Assembly: GCA_037447655.1 (NCBI GenBank) | Contig: JBBHKE010000549.1 | Coordinates: 42,783-106,782 of the forward strand | From: Zygnema cylindricum | Lineage: Eukaryota; Streptophyta; Zygnematophyceae; Zygnematales; Zygnemataceae | Length of the DNA stretch: 64,000 nucleotides | Reading direction: 5' to 3' | In this document: piece after piece, positions 11,040-22,900 of the stretch | Layout of the letters: each line of letters begins with the position of its first letter | Position numbering within the stretch: position 1 is the stretch's first letter | Translations under genes and position numbers: made by a program | The notes under the pieces: generated by a model | What the model saw: the letters and a program-made list of their open reading frames with translations, nothing else | What the model was told of the DNA's origin: nothing | Database searches by the model: none

Positions 11040-11860
11040 GCTAGCCTTTTTCAGCTTAGGACAGTACCTGTATCCATGACCCTTCTCATAACAATAAAAG
11101 CAAGTAGTAGAAGCTGGCTTATTCTACCTCTGATTATACTGATTAAATTGATAATGATTCTGGTTAAACTGACTCTTGTTCTGATTAATCTGATTTCTTT
11201 TGTCAAAGGCTGTGGAAAAAGCTTCAACCTTTCCTTCTCCTTCAAGGAGTTTAGTATTAGTCTCTTCCTCCAATATAAGATTATATGCTAACTGAAATGA
11301 CCAGCTAGCTTTATCATAACTTTTTAAATGAACAAACACACCTTTCATGCTACTATGAGACCTCTAATAAGCAAAGGTGCCTGTTGAAACTCAGGAAATG
11401 ACCCCCCAGCAGAAGAGTGAGCATCAATAAGTGCACGGAAATTGTCACAATACTCGACCATAGTACCCCCCGAGTATTTGTATCCCCAAATTTTTCCAGC
11501 CACCTAGAGCTCCTCTTGAACATTCGTTTTCTCAAAAGCGGATTTCAGTGATGTCCAAATCTCGCTCGCCTTCTTCATTTTCAGTCGAGACATGACCAAA
11601 TTTTATGAAATACAAAGAAATAGATTGTTCCTTGCCATTGAATTCTTTTTCGCCCAAGTTAGATCTGTTTCATTAATGGAGCCATCGAAGACCCCCGATA
11701 AGTCAGCAGTTTCAAATGACGATTCAACCATCGCCGCCTAGTAAGCATACTTTTGGCCATTGAAGATAGGAATTCTTGACGAAAGGCCCATAACCTGTTG
11801 TTCTTCAATCACCGTTGCAGGAGAAGAACCAAGAGTAGTAGTGGAAGTAGACATGAAAAA
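11040..11860 (-). pseudogene. Copia A gag remnant with one CCHC knuckle
   Basis: The minus strand starts with MSTSTTTLGSSPATV and continues as a gag-like protein interrupted by several stops and frameshifts. Near 11040-11105 a knuckle reads CFYCYEKGHGYRYC. An N/Q/F-rich low-complexity segment (11130-11200) precedes it. No intact frame exceeds about 75 residues. Confidence 0.72.
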
Positions 11861-12822
11861 CAGCAGAAACTATCAAAGTACCTGCTCAACAGCTAACTTT
11901 GAACTGACACAAAAACTTTGAACTGACACAAAATATGACTCAGAAAGCCATAATGGCTCAAATTTATCTTAGTGATACACAATACAGTAAAATGACAATT
12001 CCCAAAACTGCACCCTAAATGACCGAGTAAACCATAAGATATGATGTCTGGAAGTTTCCCAAAAACTGCCCTTAGAAAATCATATTCCCAATACTGATGC
12101 TACAAAATTGGTTGTGACCTAAGTTATATACTCACAGTGTGTATCTACTGATCTACACTAATTTGCGTAACCTCTACTACGGTTATTATCTTGACTAACG
12201 ACAAAGCATCCTACTTGTACGTCACTGTACCTCAAAAACCTAATTATTATTTTCTAAAAACCTGATTAATGGAACATTATTTTTTATTACACTAAACTAC
12301 AAAACAATGTTATTCAAATATTTACAGATATATTGAACCGTACACAAAACGTTCCAAATGCTTAGTCAGCGGTAGTCGCTAAAGTCCAGTCGAATCTGGT
12401 CGTGTAGTACGAGACACCTGAGTGCTTCATCACTTGTGGTCCCACGTGAATCACACTTGTGGTCCCTCGTGAATCACGCTTGTGGTCCCAGGTGAAACGC
12501 GTCCGTTGGAACAAATTTAATCGACGATGGTACCGTCGAACTATACCATATATTTCCGAATACCCGGTTTAGATCCCGTTCGTCCGATCCTGTGAATTAA
12601 ATCGTCAACTGCGTGACGCGCGTGGCTGACTGTCGGCGCTACTCCAAAAAACTTGCATACGTTTGTTTGCCGACATGTGTCCCTGTAAAAGTACAATACA
12701 CTCTACTGTACTTTTTGCTACTGTAACGCTAATTAAGGTAAGTATTACAGTAGACTATTTAGAAAATATTCTAAGTTGTTTTTACCCCTATTTACTGAAA
12801 TAAATATTTATAAATTACAACA
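11796..12822 (-). repeat. 5' LTR-containing repeat of copia element A
   Basis: This is the partner of 3229-4266. The outer end is TGTTGTAATT on the minus strand at 12822. Differences from the partner include a single copy of the CCGTACACAAAACGTTCCAA word and a short duplication of the AACTTTGAACTGACACAAAA type near 11890-11930. I see no matching 5-bp target duplication at the two outer ends. Confidence 0.8.
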
Positions 12823-13387
12823 ATACCTCGTATGGTGTGTCACTTATTGCAATTTTTTAGTTTACTTCACTGTGAAGTAAGTATGCCAAAACGATGTATA
12901 ACACGACCATTTTATGAAACATGAGTTCCTTTTGGCAATATATGAGTATGTGTAAGAGTTATGGTTCGTCATGCTCAATGTGTTACTGTGTGTTTATCAT
13001 TCACCTATGCGAAACATGATGTTTTAATGGGTGAACATATTTTTAGTTTTTAGCTTTGATACAGAAACATGTTGTTTTTTACGTTATGCATATTAGGTGA
13101 CAAGCGCGCCTCATCGCTGGTCGCTGTCGCACCACTGACTAGACTTTTTCTTTTTTTCATTTATATTTCATCAACGTTGACAGTTTGTCATTGCCTATGG
13201 GATTTTGAGCGACGACTTTGCCTCATAGCCGAAGCATTTATCATCGATGACACAACGTTCTTAGTGTTTTTTTATTAGACGGCGATGTTGCCTTATTGTA
13301 GATCTACAGTTCAGCGGCGACACACGTCGCCGGTTGGTCCATTAAGGCAGTTGTTTAGTCAGTTGTATCATCAATCATAACCGGTGT
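12823..13387. other. Spacer with scattered GTCGC/GCGAC words
   Basis: No gene is visible. From about 13090 onwards short words such as TCGCTGGTCGCTGTCGC, GAGCGACGAC and GGCGACACACGTCGCCGG appear. They look like decayed units of the hairpin repeat that follows. Confidence 0.5.
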
Positions 13388-13690
13388 AAAATCCAGCAAC
13401 GAAAATGTCTTATCGCTGGTTGTTTCGCATCCATGACATAAGAAGAAAAATACCTTCATTACATTAATGTAAAATATAGCGACCAAAATGTCCCGTAGCC
13501 CGTTGTTTAGCATCCATGACAAAAGAAAAATAATACCTTATTTCCATTAATGTAAAATCCAGCGACGAAGATGTCTCGTCGCCGGTTGTTCATTATCCAT
13601 GGCAAAAGAAAAAGAATACATTAATTCCATTGATGTATAATCCAGCTACGAAAATGCTTTGTCGCTGGTATGTAAGCATCTTTGACCAAA
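13388..13690. repeat. About 83-bp tandem repeat, each unit with a GTCGC hairpin
   Basis: Four units begin near 13388, 13471, 13554 and 13637. Each starts like AATCCAGCGACGAAAATGTC, whose GCGACGA and TCGTCGC arms can pair, and continues GGTTGTTTAGCATCCATGAC and an A-rich tail with ATTAATGTA. Units differ by about 10 to 20%. A related hairpin word recurs at 50.1-50.6 kb. Confidence 0.8.
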
Positions 13691-14544
13691 GAAAAAAAAA
13701 TAACATTGCATAGCGGACGCAAACATGTACAACACAAAATCATTTGGTACAAAACATAAGACAGTCATATGTAGAGTGGAAAAAAAAGTAATAACATGTA
13801 GTACTTATGACAAAAATAAACAATTATGACTCCAAAATTTCACTATTGTACACACTCTGAAATTGAATACAACCCTGGACTCCTAAAAATTTCTATACCT
13901 TTCCACTTTCTCTTTAATCTTCTATCTATTATCGCCTTTGAATTCCAATTTTATACTAATCATTTCACTATCCTCTTGTGCGACAGAAAAAATAAAAAGT
14001 CGAAAATAACATGATGTCGGAAATAAATCAAAAACTTTGGCCCCAACTTGAAAAAAAAAATATTTAGATTCAATTGTCGATCCATTAAAAGGTCTAAGGG
14101 TTTTTTTTATGGGTTTTTAGGTTTTCTCATACTTTTTTTTATTACATCGTACTTTAAGCGGGAATAAAATGTGTTCGTAATTTTTTTAACTTTTTTATTA
14201 TTAATTGGCTGAAAATCCCTTTTTAAGTACATGAAACGAAAAGTAAAAAAATACACATTTCTATGTTTTTGAATTCATTGAAAATAGCAAGTGTGACAAG
14301 CGCACAGATTACAAATCGGGTTGTTATTATAAAAATCTAACACAAAAAATATCAAAGGAATATATCTTTCCTTTTTAAATATTCTGAACATTTCTCTCAA
14401 CACCCTCACCATCAATATTTATAAGCGTTAATAAAATGAAACTTAAATCAAATGGTCAGCGGAAAAGGTGAAAGGAGGGAAACAAAAGCAAAACCAAAAA
14501 ATAAAAAACAAAACAGATGAGTTACCTTGAAATAACAAACCTTA

Positions 14545-14658
14545 CCTAAATTATAATAATGAAAAAATTAGAATCATTTACTCTATTTGACGTGATAGAG
14601 TCGAAAATTTCGGGCGACCGAATTAGCGTTATTTACTCTAATTACGATTCGCGGTGTA
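14545..14658. mobile_element. Right half of a TA-CACCG family TIR element
   Basis: The right end TACTCTAATTACGATTCGCGGTGTA at 14634-14658 (quoted in parts: ATTACGATTCGCGGTGTA) is a clear family terminus. The interior word GACGTGATAGAG matches the element at 799-972. The left terminus is not recognisable, so the start is approximate. Confidence 0.5.
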
Positions 14659-15357
14659 GTTAATGACTCTTACGAAAAGTTTGTAACCAAATTTGAATTT
14701 TGAAAATGTAAAATATTATTTCTAAACGCAATGGTAAAAACTAAAAAGGCGCTGCAAACTTTGAAGGTCGGTGAATGACGTAAGAGGCGTGGGAGGATAT
14801 TTTCGTTGGACTTGCATCCGACGTGGCGTAAAGCACATGACGTGTACGACATGTAGGCTTGTCATCACGTGTTCATCATGGATATTATTTTGCTTTTTCA
14901 CGTGCACCAATCGTACAGGTCCAATGTGTCACTAGACTCTTCGCGAAGACACTATCCACACACTGCATGGTTTGCGAGATTGCTCCGCGGATTTTAAAAA
15001 AGTAAAACATCCAATGGTCAGCCTTTACGCCCATACGCTTTGGAGAATCCTAACAAGTACAGTATGTAAGGGTGAACCTCCATCAGGCAAAAAGTGGGGT
15101 TCTTTACTTGAAAAGGTACATATCCAGCTCATTTTCGTACATGGTCGTACTGTTTTTTTTTTTTTTTTTTTTTATAAAACATGATCACTGGAGATTCGTC
15201 AAGATCTCCAAACTTCTGGGCGACAATTTCGACCGTCCGATTATATGTTATCGAAGCAAGCGGTCACTTCGTCCAGTGATTAATTACTTTCCTCAGGGAG
15301 GAGATTACCCAATCACCGGACGTGTAAAATGTTTACGCGTGGCAATGTCACGTACGA

Positions 15358-15411
15358 CCACGCGCCTTCTGACATTTGCCACGCGCCTTCGGACGTACGC
15401 CACGCGCCTTC
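15358..15411. repeat. Three-copy 21-bp repeat (CCACGCGCCTTC)
   Basis: CCACGCGCCTTC occurs at 15358, 15379 and 15400 with an exact 21-base period. The bases in between vary. Locally it is much more GC-rich than the surrounding spacer. Confidence 0.85.
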
Positions 15412-16053
15412 GAACAGGCGGGAATCAGATACGACGAAAACCACCGCAAAAAGTTTGTTGAAGAATGTGCCGTGACGCCTCCACCACCATCCATCGTCAT
15501 CCGTAATTTGCTGCGCCTGCTTACAAAACAGGTACGTACAACCTGTACATTCCCGTCATTTCATTTTGCGGTTGGTTGTACGGATACGAGTTTGGACATT
15601 TTGCTTTTGAAATCTTTGACGACGCTCGCCGTTAAAACAGGAATTTACGTGCATCCAATCGAAGGAAAGCACGTCCACCAAAAAATTCCTTGCTGACACG
15701 ACCTGATGGAGAAGTGAACGACGAAATATTACTCCCAGTAAACTTATTCGTACGATTACTGTCGGCGCCTGATGGAGAAGTTGCCTAATAAACATGTTTC
15801 GCTTGTTAAAAAAAACAAATGGTACCACATTGTACGAAAAAGTACGGCGTCAAATTAACAAACTTCACTTTTTCGCTAAAATGGAGGTCCACCGTTGCGC
15901 GTCTCAAAAGTTTTTTTGGATTAGCTTCCAATTTAGGACGTTTTTTTTTTTTTAGGTGTACTTTGGTAAAGTACATTACGTAACTTTGGCGTAACTATCT
16001 TCACTCACGTGTCCAAATTACACCAATGTGCTAAGTGCATACGCTAAGTGCAG

Positions 16054-16256
16054 TACACCGTCGATCGTATTTAGCGTGTTGAACACTAATTCGGCGCCCC
16101 TAAATTTTGACCCTTGAACCTTAAATAGAATAAATGACGCTATTTAAGGACGTGGACCATAATTTGCCACGTCTCCTGGCACTGAATTAGAATTAATGAC
16201 GCTAATTTTTTCTTTACTCTAATAATTTCTACACGCTAAATACGATCGACGGTTTA
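16054..16256. mobile_element. TIR element of the TA-CACCG family (short form)
   Basis: The left end TACACCGTCGATCGTATTTA and the right end TAAATACGATCGACGGTTTA are near-perfect inverses. The match extends outward by three bases (CAG at left, CTG at right). The interior shares GGCGCCCCTAAATTTTGACC and the segment around GGACGTGGACCATAATTTGC with the element at 31408-31609. It is 203 bp and non-coding. Confidence 0.8.
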
Positions 16257-16521
16257 CTGTACTTAAATTTGGCGTAACAAAACAATATTCACCCACGTGT
16301 TTTAATCCCACGCGTTGAAATTCCGGCGTTCTTTCATTCCCTTGTCCTTACTTCTCCCTGTCAATCTATATTACTTATTACTCGTTCGTTTGTTCCACTA
16401 ATCATCATTTTTCCTTCTCTTTCATATTCTTTCTCTTTAAGATCAATCCGTGATTCTTTCTCCCTACTCTGCGTCCATACTCTCCCTTCTTTTTCCATTT
16501 TTGCTTTGAATCTATTGCCTA

Positions 16522-17104
16522 ATGGATCCCTTTCAAAGTCTCCATCCATCCGTTCTTAAACATATTTTGTCTTTTGTTTTCTCACCTGATTTTTCTTCTC
16601 GTGACATCGTTCATTTTTCTCTTATAAATCGTAATTTTGAAGAAGCTTGTCAATTTATAAACACTCTTAGTGTTATTTCGACCAATAGCACGACTTTAAA
16701 AAAAATAAACTTTAGAAAATGTATCTCACGTTGGAACAAGAGACGAATTTTCTCGTTTTCTAGATGAAGTAATTCATAAGGTTTTCCATGGTTTAGATTG
16801 TTTGGAATACGTGAAACTTGGAGCTCCAATCACGATTTTTTTTTTGGATACCAATTTGTTTAATTCGAGAGGAAGTTGAGGTTGTAATGGTATTACGGAG
16901 TTACATTTAGAGTTTACTTCTTATATTTTCTCCGTTGCCAAATTGCTTTGGAATATTATAAAATGGCAATGTAATCTCAAAGTTTTGAGTCTCTCCGCCG
17001 TACCATGTGGAAATTCACCTATCTCCGATTGCGAAATTATTTGTGCCTTTCTCCAAATTCGACGACGCTACCCAAACATCACATTTCTCTTCCACCTCAA
17101 ATAG
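16522..17104 (+). pseudogene. Broken F-box-like gene
   Basis: The reading frame opens with MDPFQSLHPSVLKHILSF and continues to SLINRNFEEACQFI, an arrangement like the N-terminal F-box (a Skp1-binding substrate adaptor domain of SCF ubiquitin ligases). After about 75 codons the frame is lost near 16740. The likely continuation is in another frame (DEFSRFLDEVIHKVFHGLDC, LDCLEYVKLG, then TELHLEFTS and LKVLSLSAVPC, which resemble leucine-rich repeat strands). A TGA lies inside that continuation at about 16877, and it ends at a TAG at 17102-17104. The family assignment rests on pattern only. Alternatives are an unrecognised intron or sequence errors, but two separate lesions favour a pseudogene. 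Confidence 0.5.
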
Positions 17105-17571
17105 TTTGGAATAAAAAGCATTTGTTCCAAAACTTGTAAGTGATACTCTTTACCTATCAGTCTATCGAGCTTTACTACTTATCTACATATTTATCTACAT
17201 GTTTATCCGTCCATCCAACCAATCTATATTTTTGTATTTTTTTTTAAATCAACTTTTTTTTTTCTTTCTTTCTTTCTTTCTTTCTTTGTTTCTTTTTGTT
17301 TCTTTCTATCTTTTTCCAAGAGGCGACCAGTGTGTGTGGATCGGACTTCCAGATAAGGACAAGAAACATCAAACCGACATTTTTGAGTAAAAAGTTGGAC
17401 TTTTCGTTGTCAACACAGTAATTAGGTTCTTATTGTAAAGCAGTTTTTTCAATTGTCTTTCCAACTTTAAACAATCAGGATGTTACGGTGTTTATATCGG
17501 AGGAAGGATGAGAATAAGCCATAGAGTGATGACAACAGTAGTTAGTTTTGAACTCAAGCATCTATTTTTTT

Positions 17572-17620
<49 letters not shown>

Positions 17621-19176
17621 TTTTTGGTCAGTTTTCGTTGAAGATCATTTTCTTTTTTTCTTTTCTTTCTTTTTTGCTTTTTTGGTCAGTTTTTGGTCGA
17701 AGGTCACTTTTTGGCAGAAATATTTTTGGAGCTAATGCCTATTGTCATTCAACATGTAATCTTTTGACTCGAGGCCTATGGCGTAATAATCGCATTGCTT
17801 TCTTTACTCTTTCAATCTTTTCCTTTCGTTTTGTTTTACCTTTCCTTCCATTTATTTTCCTTTCCTTCCCCATTCGTGTTTTGAAAATTTTGTACTTTTT
17901 ATGCATCGTGTTTACAGCTGTTCATTTTGCCCGAGTCGCATCAAAAATGTTATAAAAAAAAAATTTAAAAAGCATTAAAAAAGAAGCCACATGCTACATC
18001 AGCTAAGAGCAAAAATTAACACCATCAATGCAAAAGCCATAAAGCGTTTTATCGAGTGGTACAAGCTTGAGATGTCAATAAATCATGAACATTAATAATT
18101 ACTTTGATGTATTTATTCCAAATGTTCCTTCAATTCGGCATTTTTTGTCGTCCATTTCTCTCAACTGACCAAGAGTTTATACTTTTTTCTACAACTTTTT
18201 CACAGTTTCTTCTGTTTAAGCGTACAGAAAACACGTTTAAACAGAAAACAGCAGTTAGATGAGAAAAAAAAACTGAAAATAGAAATAGAAAATAATCGAT
18301 GTGAGCAAGTCGAGTTTCCTTTTGGTTGAATAAAGGTGATGTTAATATTCAGAGACTTTAACGGTAAGGTGAATACATTAAAAAAAAAAAAAAAAAAAAA
18401 AACGATATGCTGTCCTCGTCCTATGTCAGCTGACCACTAAATAGTTCGTAAAGCTTGTGTATGTATTCCAAAAAATACCATTGCCGTTTATTTATTTATT
18501 ATTTATTTATCGGGTCGATTAAAAGATCGAAATCAACATGAAGGTCTGAAACAAAAAGAAGCTCAAATTCAAACATGATCTATTTTGGTTCCAAGGCCTC
18601 GATAAGACCCTATCTTACCCTTAAAAACCCTTAAAAATCCTAAGAAATCCTAATAAATTTTGTTTTTTAAAAGGTGTGACTTGTTTTGATCGTCCTCAGG
18701 GTGCTTCTCCAAGCTTTGAGGATTTTTACGGCAGTTTTTTGAGGATTTTCGACTTCCGTTGCAAGTTGATTGGGTAGTTTTTGTCAGGGTTGTTTGTCTT
18801 TTTGTTGGTTTTGTTTTGGTGTATTCTTGTACATCGTGTCTGTCGTCATATGTTTTTGTGCCTTTCACGTTATTTTCCTTTTGACAATAGGGTATTTTTA
18901 GGGTTTTTTAAGGGTTTTTGGGTTTGATTTCCTCTTTACTCCAGTTTATAAGGTACTTTCCATTTTTTCGTCTCTGTTGGTTCCCCAGTACTTAAGCAGC
19001 TTAAAGTTTCACTTTCTCAAGTAAAGTTCAGTATAGGCTTAATAAAGCTTAAAATTAGATTCTAGTCATTTTCCGGAGACTGTTTTTGTTGCATTTTGAT
19101 ATCAAAGAATTTCGACAAAGCACTCCTTTAATCATCTGTTAATTTGTCCCCTCCTAAAGTGGTAATGAGCTCAAAC
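17105..19176. other. Spacer with homopolymer runs
   Basis: This holds a TTTC/TTTCTTTC microsatellite (17260-17310), a 43-base T run (17575-17617), an A run (18381-18402) and TTTATTTATT repeats (18488-18510). AGGGTTTTT-type words occur at 18600-18640 and 18890-18920. The open frames here are products of these low-complexity tracts. No gene is seen. Confidence 0.6.
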
Positions 19177-19395
19177 TACACCGCCCATCATTATTAGAGT
19201 AAAACATTTTTCAGGCAGTAAAAAGCGTTTAACTTTGTCATTGACTGTTGGATTTTTTTCTGAGGCAAGCAAACGAAGGTCACTGTCTTACCTTTTGATT
19301 GTGACATCATAATCGAAAAAAAAATATATATGAGATGAGAAAAGGAACTTTGACTGCCCGAAAAATATTTGACTCTAATAACGACGGGCAGCATA
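19177..19395. mobile_element. TIR element of the TA-CACCG family (short, degraded)
   Basis: The left end is TACACCGCCCATCATTATTA and the right end is TAATAACGACGGGCAGCATA. Each is an imperfect inverse of the other, and each is flanked inside by ATTAGAGT/ACTCTAAT. It is 219 bp and non-coding. It lies about 500 bp downstream of the ARP5 stop codon. Confidence 0.6.
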
Positions 19396-19847
19396 ACTAA
19401 GTACATTACACAATTCAATCTGCTCGATAGATTTCTAATTTGACAATGCACGTTTTAAGCACCCACCCATTAGAAGCTTATCATATTAGTCGTTGCATAA
19501 CTAATAGGAACTTTTTGTGTACTTAGGAGTTCTCCCTACCACGGTGCTTTATTCAAAGTATGTTCCCATCACATGAATACAGAAACTGAAGGCCGAATGG
19601 ACAGACAAGTATTTTTTCTGGGCAATGTTTATAAAAAATCTTTAATTGGTTCGAGATATTTGGGAAGGACACTTGACTTTTCAGCCATTCCGATTAACAA
19701 AATCCATCACAAATTCCTCCCATAGTTCAAATGTATGAAAACAACTGTGAAATCTATATGTAGCAATCCCATAGTATATGAGTGCAATACAGTATAATAA
19801 GTGGAGTAACCACATATAGGCCAGTAGAGGTTAAGGCGTTTAGGTAA

Positions 19848-19890
19848 GTGATAAAAAAAGGTGATAAAAAATGTGATATAAAAAGGTGAT
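19848..19890. repeat. GTGATAAAAA repeat in the ARP5 3' flank
   Basis: Four words of the form GTGATAAAAAA or GTGATATAAAAAG follow one another, ending 14 bp from the ARP5 stop. On the ARP5 sense strand they read as T-rich TATCAC repeats and would fall in the 3' untranslated region. Confidence 0.7.
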
Positions 19891-19903
19891 CATCTACCAT
19901 CAT

Positions 19904-22900
19904 CTATCCACCGTCGTAAGTGATAGAATATTTCCTCAACCACTCCGACCCTCTCTCTTCATACTCTTCCTTTGAAAAATAATTGTTCTTCTTCAACTCT
20001 AATTCTTGTGCGAACTCAGCGGCTCCATGCCATGCATCGAAAACCGGATCATAAGCTCTTACCACCTCCACTTTCGAACCTAAGGGTCTAATTTTTCTCA
20101 TTTCCGAGGTCAATCTAACATCGATTCCCGGAAGTAAAGAGTTTCCTCCCGTTAACAACACCTTTCCTCTCGCGACTCTCTCTCTCACCTCCGCAGGACA
20201 TCGTTTCAAAGCCGTCAAAAGGATTTCCCCGAGACCGGCTTGGTCTATGGCTACTATTGAAGGTTGAAATAAAATTTCTGTGGCGCGAATCCTTTCGATT
20301 CCTAATGGGATCCTAAAATCTTCGATTGTGGGAATTTTTTTGCCTGAATTTATTGGTCCCCCAGCGACTCCGTTTCCGTTATTTTCGAGAGTTGTAGATG
20401 AGGGATCCAAAAATGTCGGATCGATTTCCTATGAGAAGGTTGAAAGAAGGTTTTAAAAGGAAGGTTTAAGTTTTAGAATGTAAGGCGGAGTTCAAAAACG
20501 AAGGTGGAACTTTACAACGAGGTGAATTTTAAGCCGAAGGTAAAATCTTAAAACAATGTTTATAAAGATGAAAGCTCAAAATGACGGGTGAATTTAAAAA
20601 CGAAAGTAAAGTTTGGTGGAATATTAAAATGAGGGCGGGTTTTAAAACGGTTTTTGTAATTTTAAAACGAAGATGGAATATTAGAAAGGTGGTGGATTCA
20701 TAAAAAAGTGTTTTCATTTCAACAAAAGAAGGAGAAGTGTTACTGATAATTGGCATTATGGATATCATAGAAACTTATTCAAACGAAAATAAGGATACTT
20801 TGCTATAGGTTAGAGATTTTTTAAATAAAAACCATGAGCTTATAATGAAGACAACCACAATTACGGTTACCTGAAGTTTCGCTAAAAGTCTCGAATACTC
20901 CGCGGTTTCCTCCGGTGCCTCCTCCTCATCATCATCCCTTCCCATCTGTTTATAGAGTTGCCAATCGGATTCATTTGCACCGAAAGTATCCTCACCCTTT
21001 CCTTTATCAAAAGCTGCTGTCGTCAAGAGTTTCATTCTCTCTCTTTGAGCCGCGGTCAAACGCTCCCCTCGTCCACTAGTCCCAGAAGTCACGAGATTGA
21101 CACCAGTCCCTGTTTTTGTTTTTGCTGAGTTGGCGGCGCCCATTTTTCGTCTTTTGCGCTGTTCTCGTTTTTCGCAAAGAGCTTGAAATCTGTTTCTGGC
21201 TTCCTCTAGATATGCCTCCGGATTTGCTCTGGATTATGAGGGAGGGGAAGGGAGAGGTGGAGGGGGAAAAGAAAAAAAAAAAAAGGAAAGGAAAGGAGAG
21301 GAAAGCAAAGGGAAGGAAAGGAACGGAAAGAAAAGAACAAAAGAAGAAAAATGACAAGGAAAAAGAAAAAAAAAAGGGTTAGATCCTTGGTCTAGAGATG
21401 CCGTGACAAAAGAAAATTTCCTAAAGAATTTTCCCAAAAAGACAATCTCTAAAAAGTCAAAAACACTCCAAAAAGAACAATGTGAATCTGAATCCATTGC
21501 CCTAAAAGTCAACCCATATTTGCCACTATGATAATTTCATCGAGAAATAGCAATAAATTTAGTAGGTAACTGGGGTTTTGGCTCAAAGGTCACTTAAGTT
21601 TGCTACTTACAGTCTTCTCTCCTCCTCCATTTGTCTCTCCCTCTCCTCCTTGGCCTTCTCCTCTTCTCTCCTTTGCTTCAATCGCGCTCGTCCTTCAGCC
21701 GAATTTTTCTGAATCCTTTGTTTTTTCTTTTCCTTCAACTGCCTCCAAAAAGAGTGAGAATGAGAGTGGGAGTGAGTGAGAGAGAGGAGGAGGAGGTCAG
21801 TTGAGGGATGCAGAGATAGAGGGAGATGAGAGAGATGACATGACATTATTAGAGGCATTTATTTTTGACATGAGATGATGATGGATGACAGAGGAGGAGT
21901 GAGGAGAGGAGAGGAGGAGGAGGGAGGGGAGGGAGAGGAGGGAGGAGGGAGGAGGGACATTGGGGGAGAGGGACATTGGGGGAGAGGGAGGGAGGGAGGG
22001 AGGGAGGGAGGGAGGGAGGGAGAGAGAGAGATAGAATTACCTGCTCTGGATTCAGATCACAATCAGGCACGTCCAATAATGGGTATTTTTGGCAGATGGG
22101 AATTTCTTCCTTCTCCGTCGCGTCGTCCTCGACAACCTCTCCCTTTGCTCTTTTCAGTGCTACATTCACTTTTCCTATCTGCGTCTCAAATTCTTTTTTG
22201 GTTCCAAATTCTGCCTCAGAAAGTACCTGCCCATACCATAACCACTTTAAAATTGTAATACATTCTCAGGGTTTTTTTACTTTCTTTCCCTTTTTTTGGC
22301 ATACATTTTGCACATTTTTGTTTTTAAGTAGCAGTAATAAAACATGAATTCTGAATATTCACTGTTGATAAACTCACCTTACTTTTTAAAGATATTCTAA
22401 AGCATTATCATCTAATCAAGTAAACCAGAACAGAAAACTAATTAAAAACCATCCGTATTTTTCTGTCTTCTATTTTCCTTGTTTTCTCTCTAACCTTCTT
22501 TTGATTTCACCTCGTTCTCCCTCTCCTCCCTTTCCTCCACACCCTGGTCCAAACTTTCTCTCTCTTTCTATCCCCTTTCCCATGACTTCTACATATTCAG
22601 CATTCAATAAGCCTATCCTCATCTCCGGCTGTTGACCAAAAAATTGTACTTATCTGGTCCCTTGAACAAAAAAAGTACAAAAAGGTACAAAACCTCAGTC
22701 AACGTACAAAGATTTTGACCATGTTGTGGATAAACTTGAAAGTTAATAGCACTTTAATAGCTATTTCTCACCCTGAGAGTCTGAGTTTCCGAGAGTCCTT
22801 CCAATGAAACTTTCAGTTCCTCCAAACTTGACAGCTGTCCCTCCAACTCCGAAATTTTTGCGGCTCTTTTTGCCGCCGCCATATCTTTTAGTCGCTGCCC

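Larger units (their letters stand above)
3229..12822 (-). mobile_element. Ty1/copia retrotransposon A (decayed, interrupted by element B)
   Basis: Reading on the minus strand, an LTR-containing repeat at 11796-12822 is followed by gag remnants, one CCHC knuckle, a protease-like segment, an integrase core, then after the interruption reverse transcriptase and RNase H, and a second LTR-containing repeat at 3229-4266. The order protease-integrase-RT-RNase H is diagnostic of copia. A purine tract (AGGGGAG) directly precedes TGTTGTAATT at 4266, as expected for the start of a 3' LTR. Nonsense codons and frameshifts in every domain make it inactive. Element B (about 6061-9923) sits between its integrase and RT, and about 150-200 codons of A are missing at that point. 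Confidence 0.88.
13700..16053. other. Spacer: AT-rich, one partial TIR element, one 21-bp repeat
   Basis: Apart from the TIR remnant ending at 14658, the CCACGCGCCTTC triplet at 15358-15411 and a T-run at 15151-15173, no gene is visible. The 70 to 130 residue frames between 14972 and 15828 overlap on both strands without family resemblance or codon structure, and I do not call them. Confidence 0.55.

Noticed and set aside
13388-13690. Regular repeats with hairpins, considered as a CRISPR-like array
   Set aside because: The whole 83-bp unit is repeated without unique spacers, and the genome is eukaryotic.
17548-17955. 135-residue frame rich in phenylalanine
   Set aside because: It is created by a 43-base T run and neighbouring TTTC repeats.
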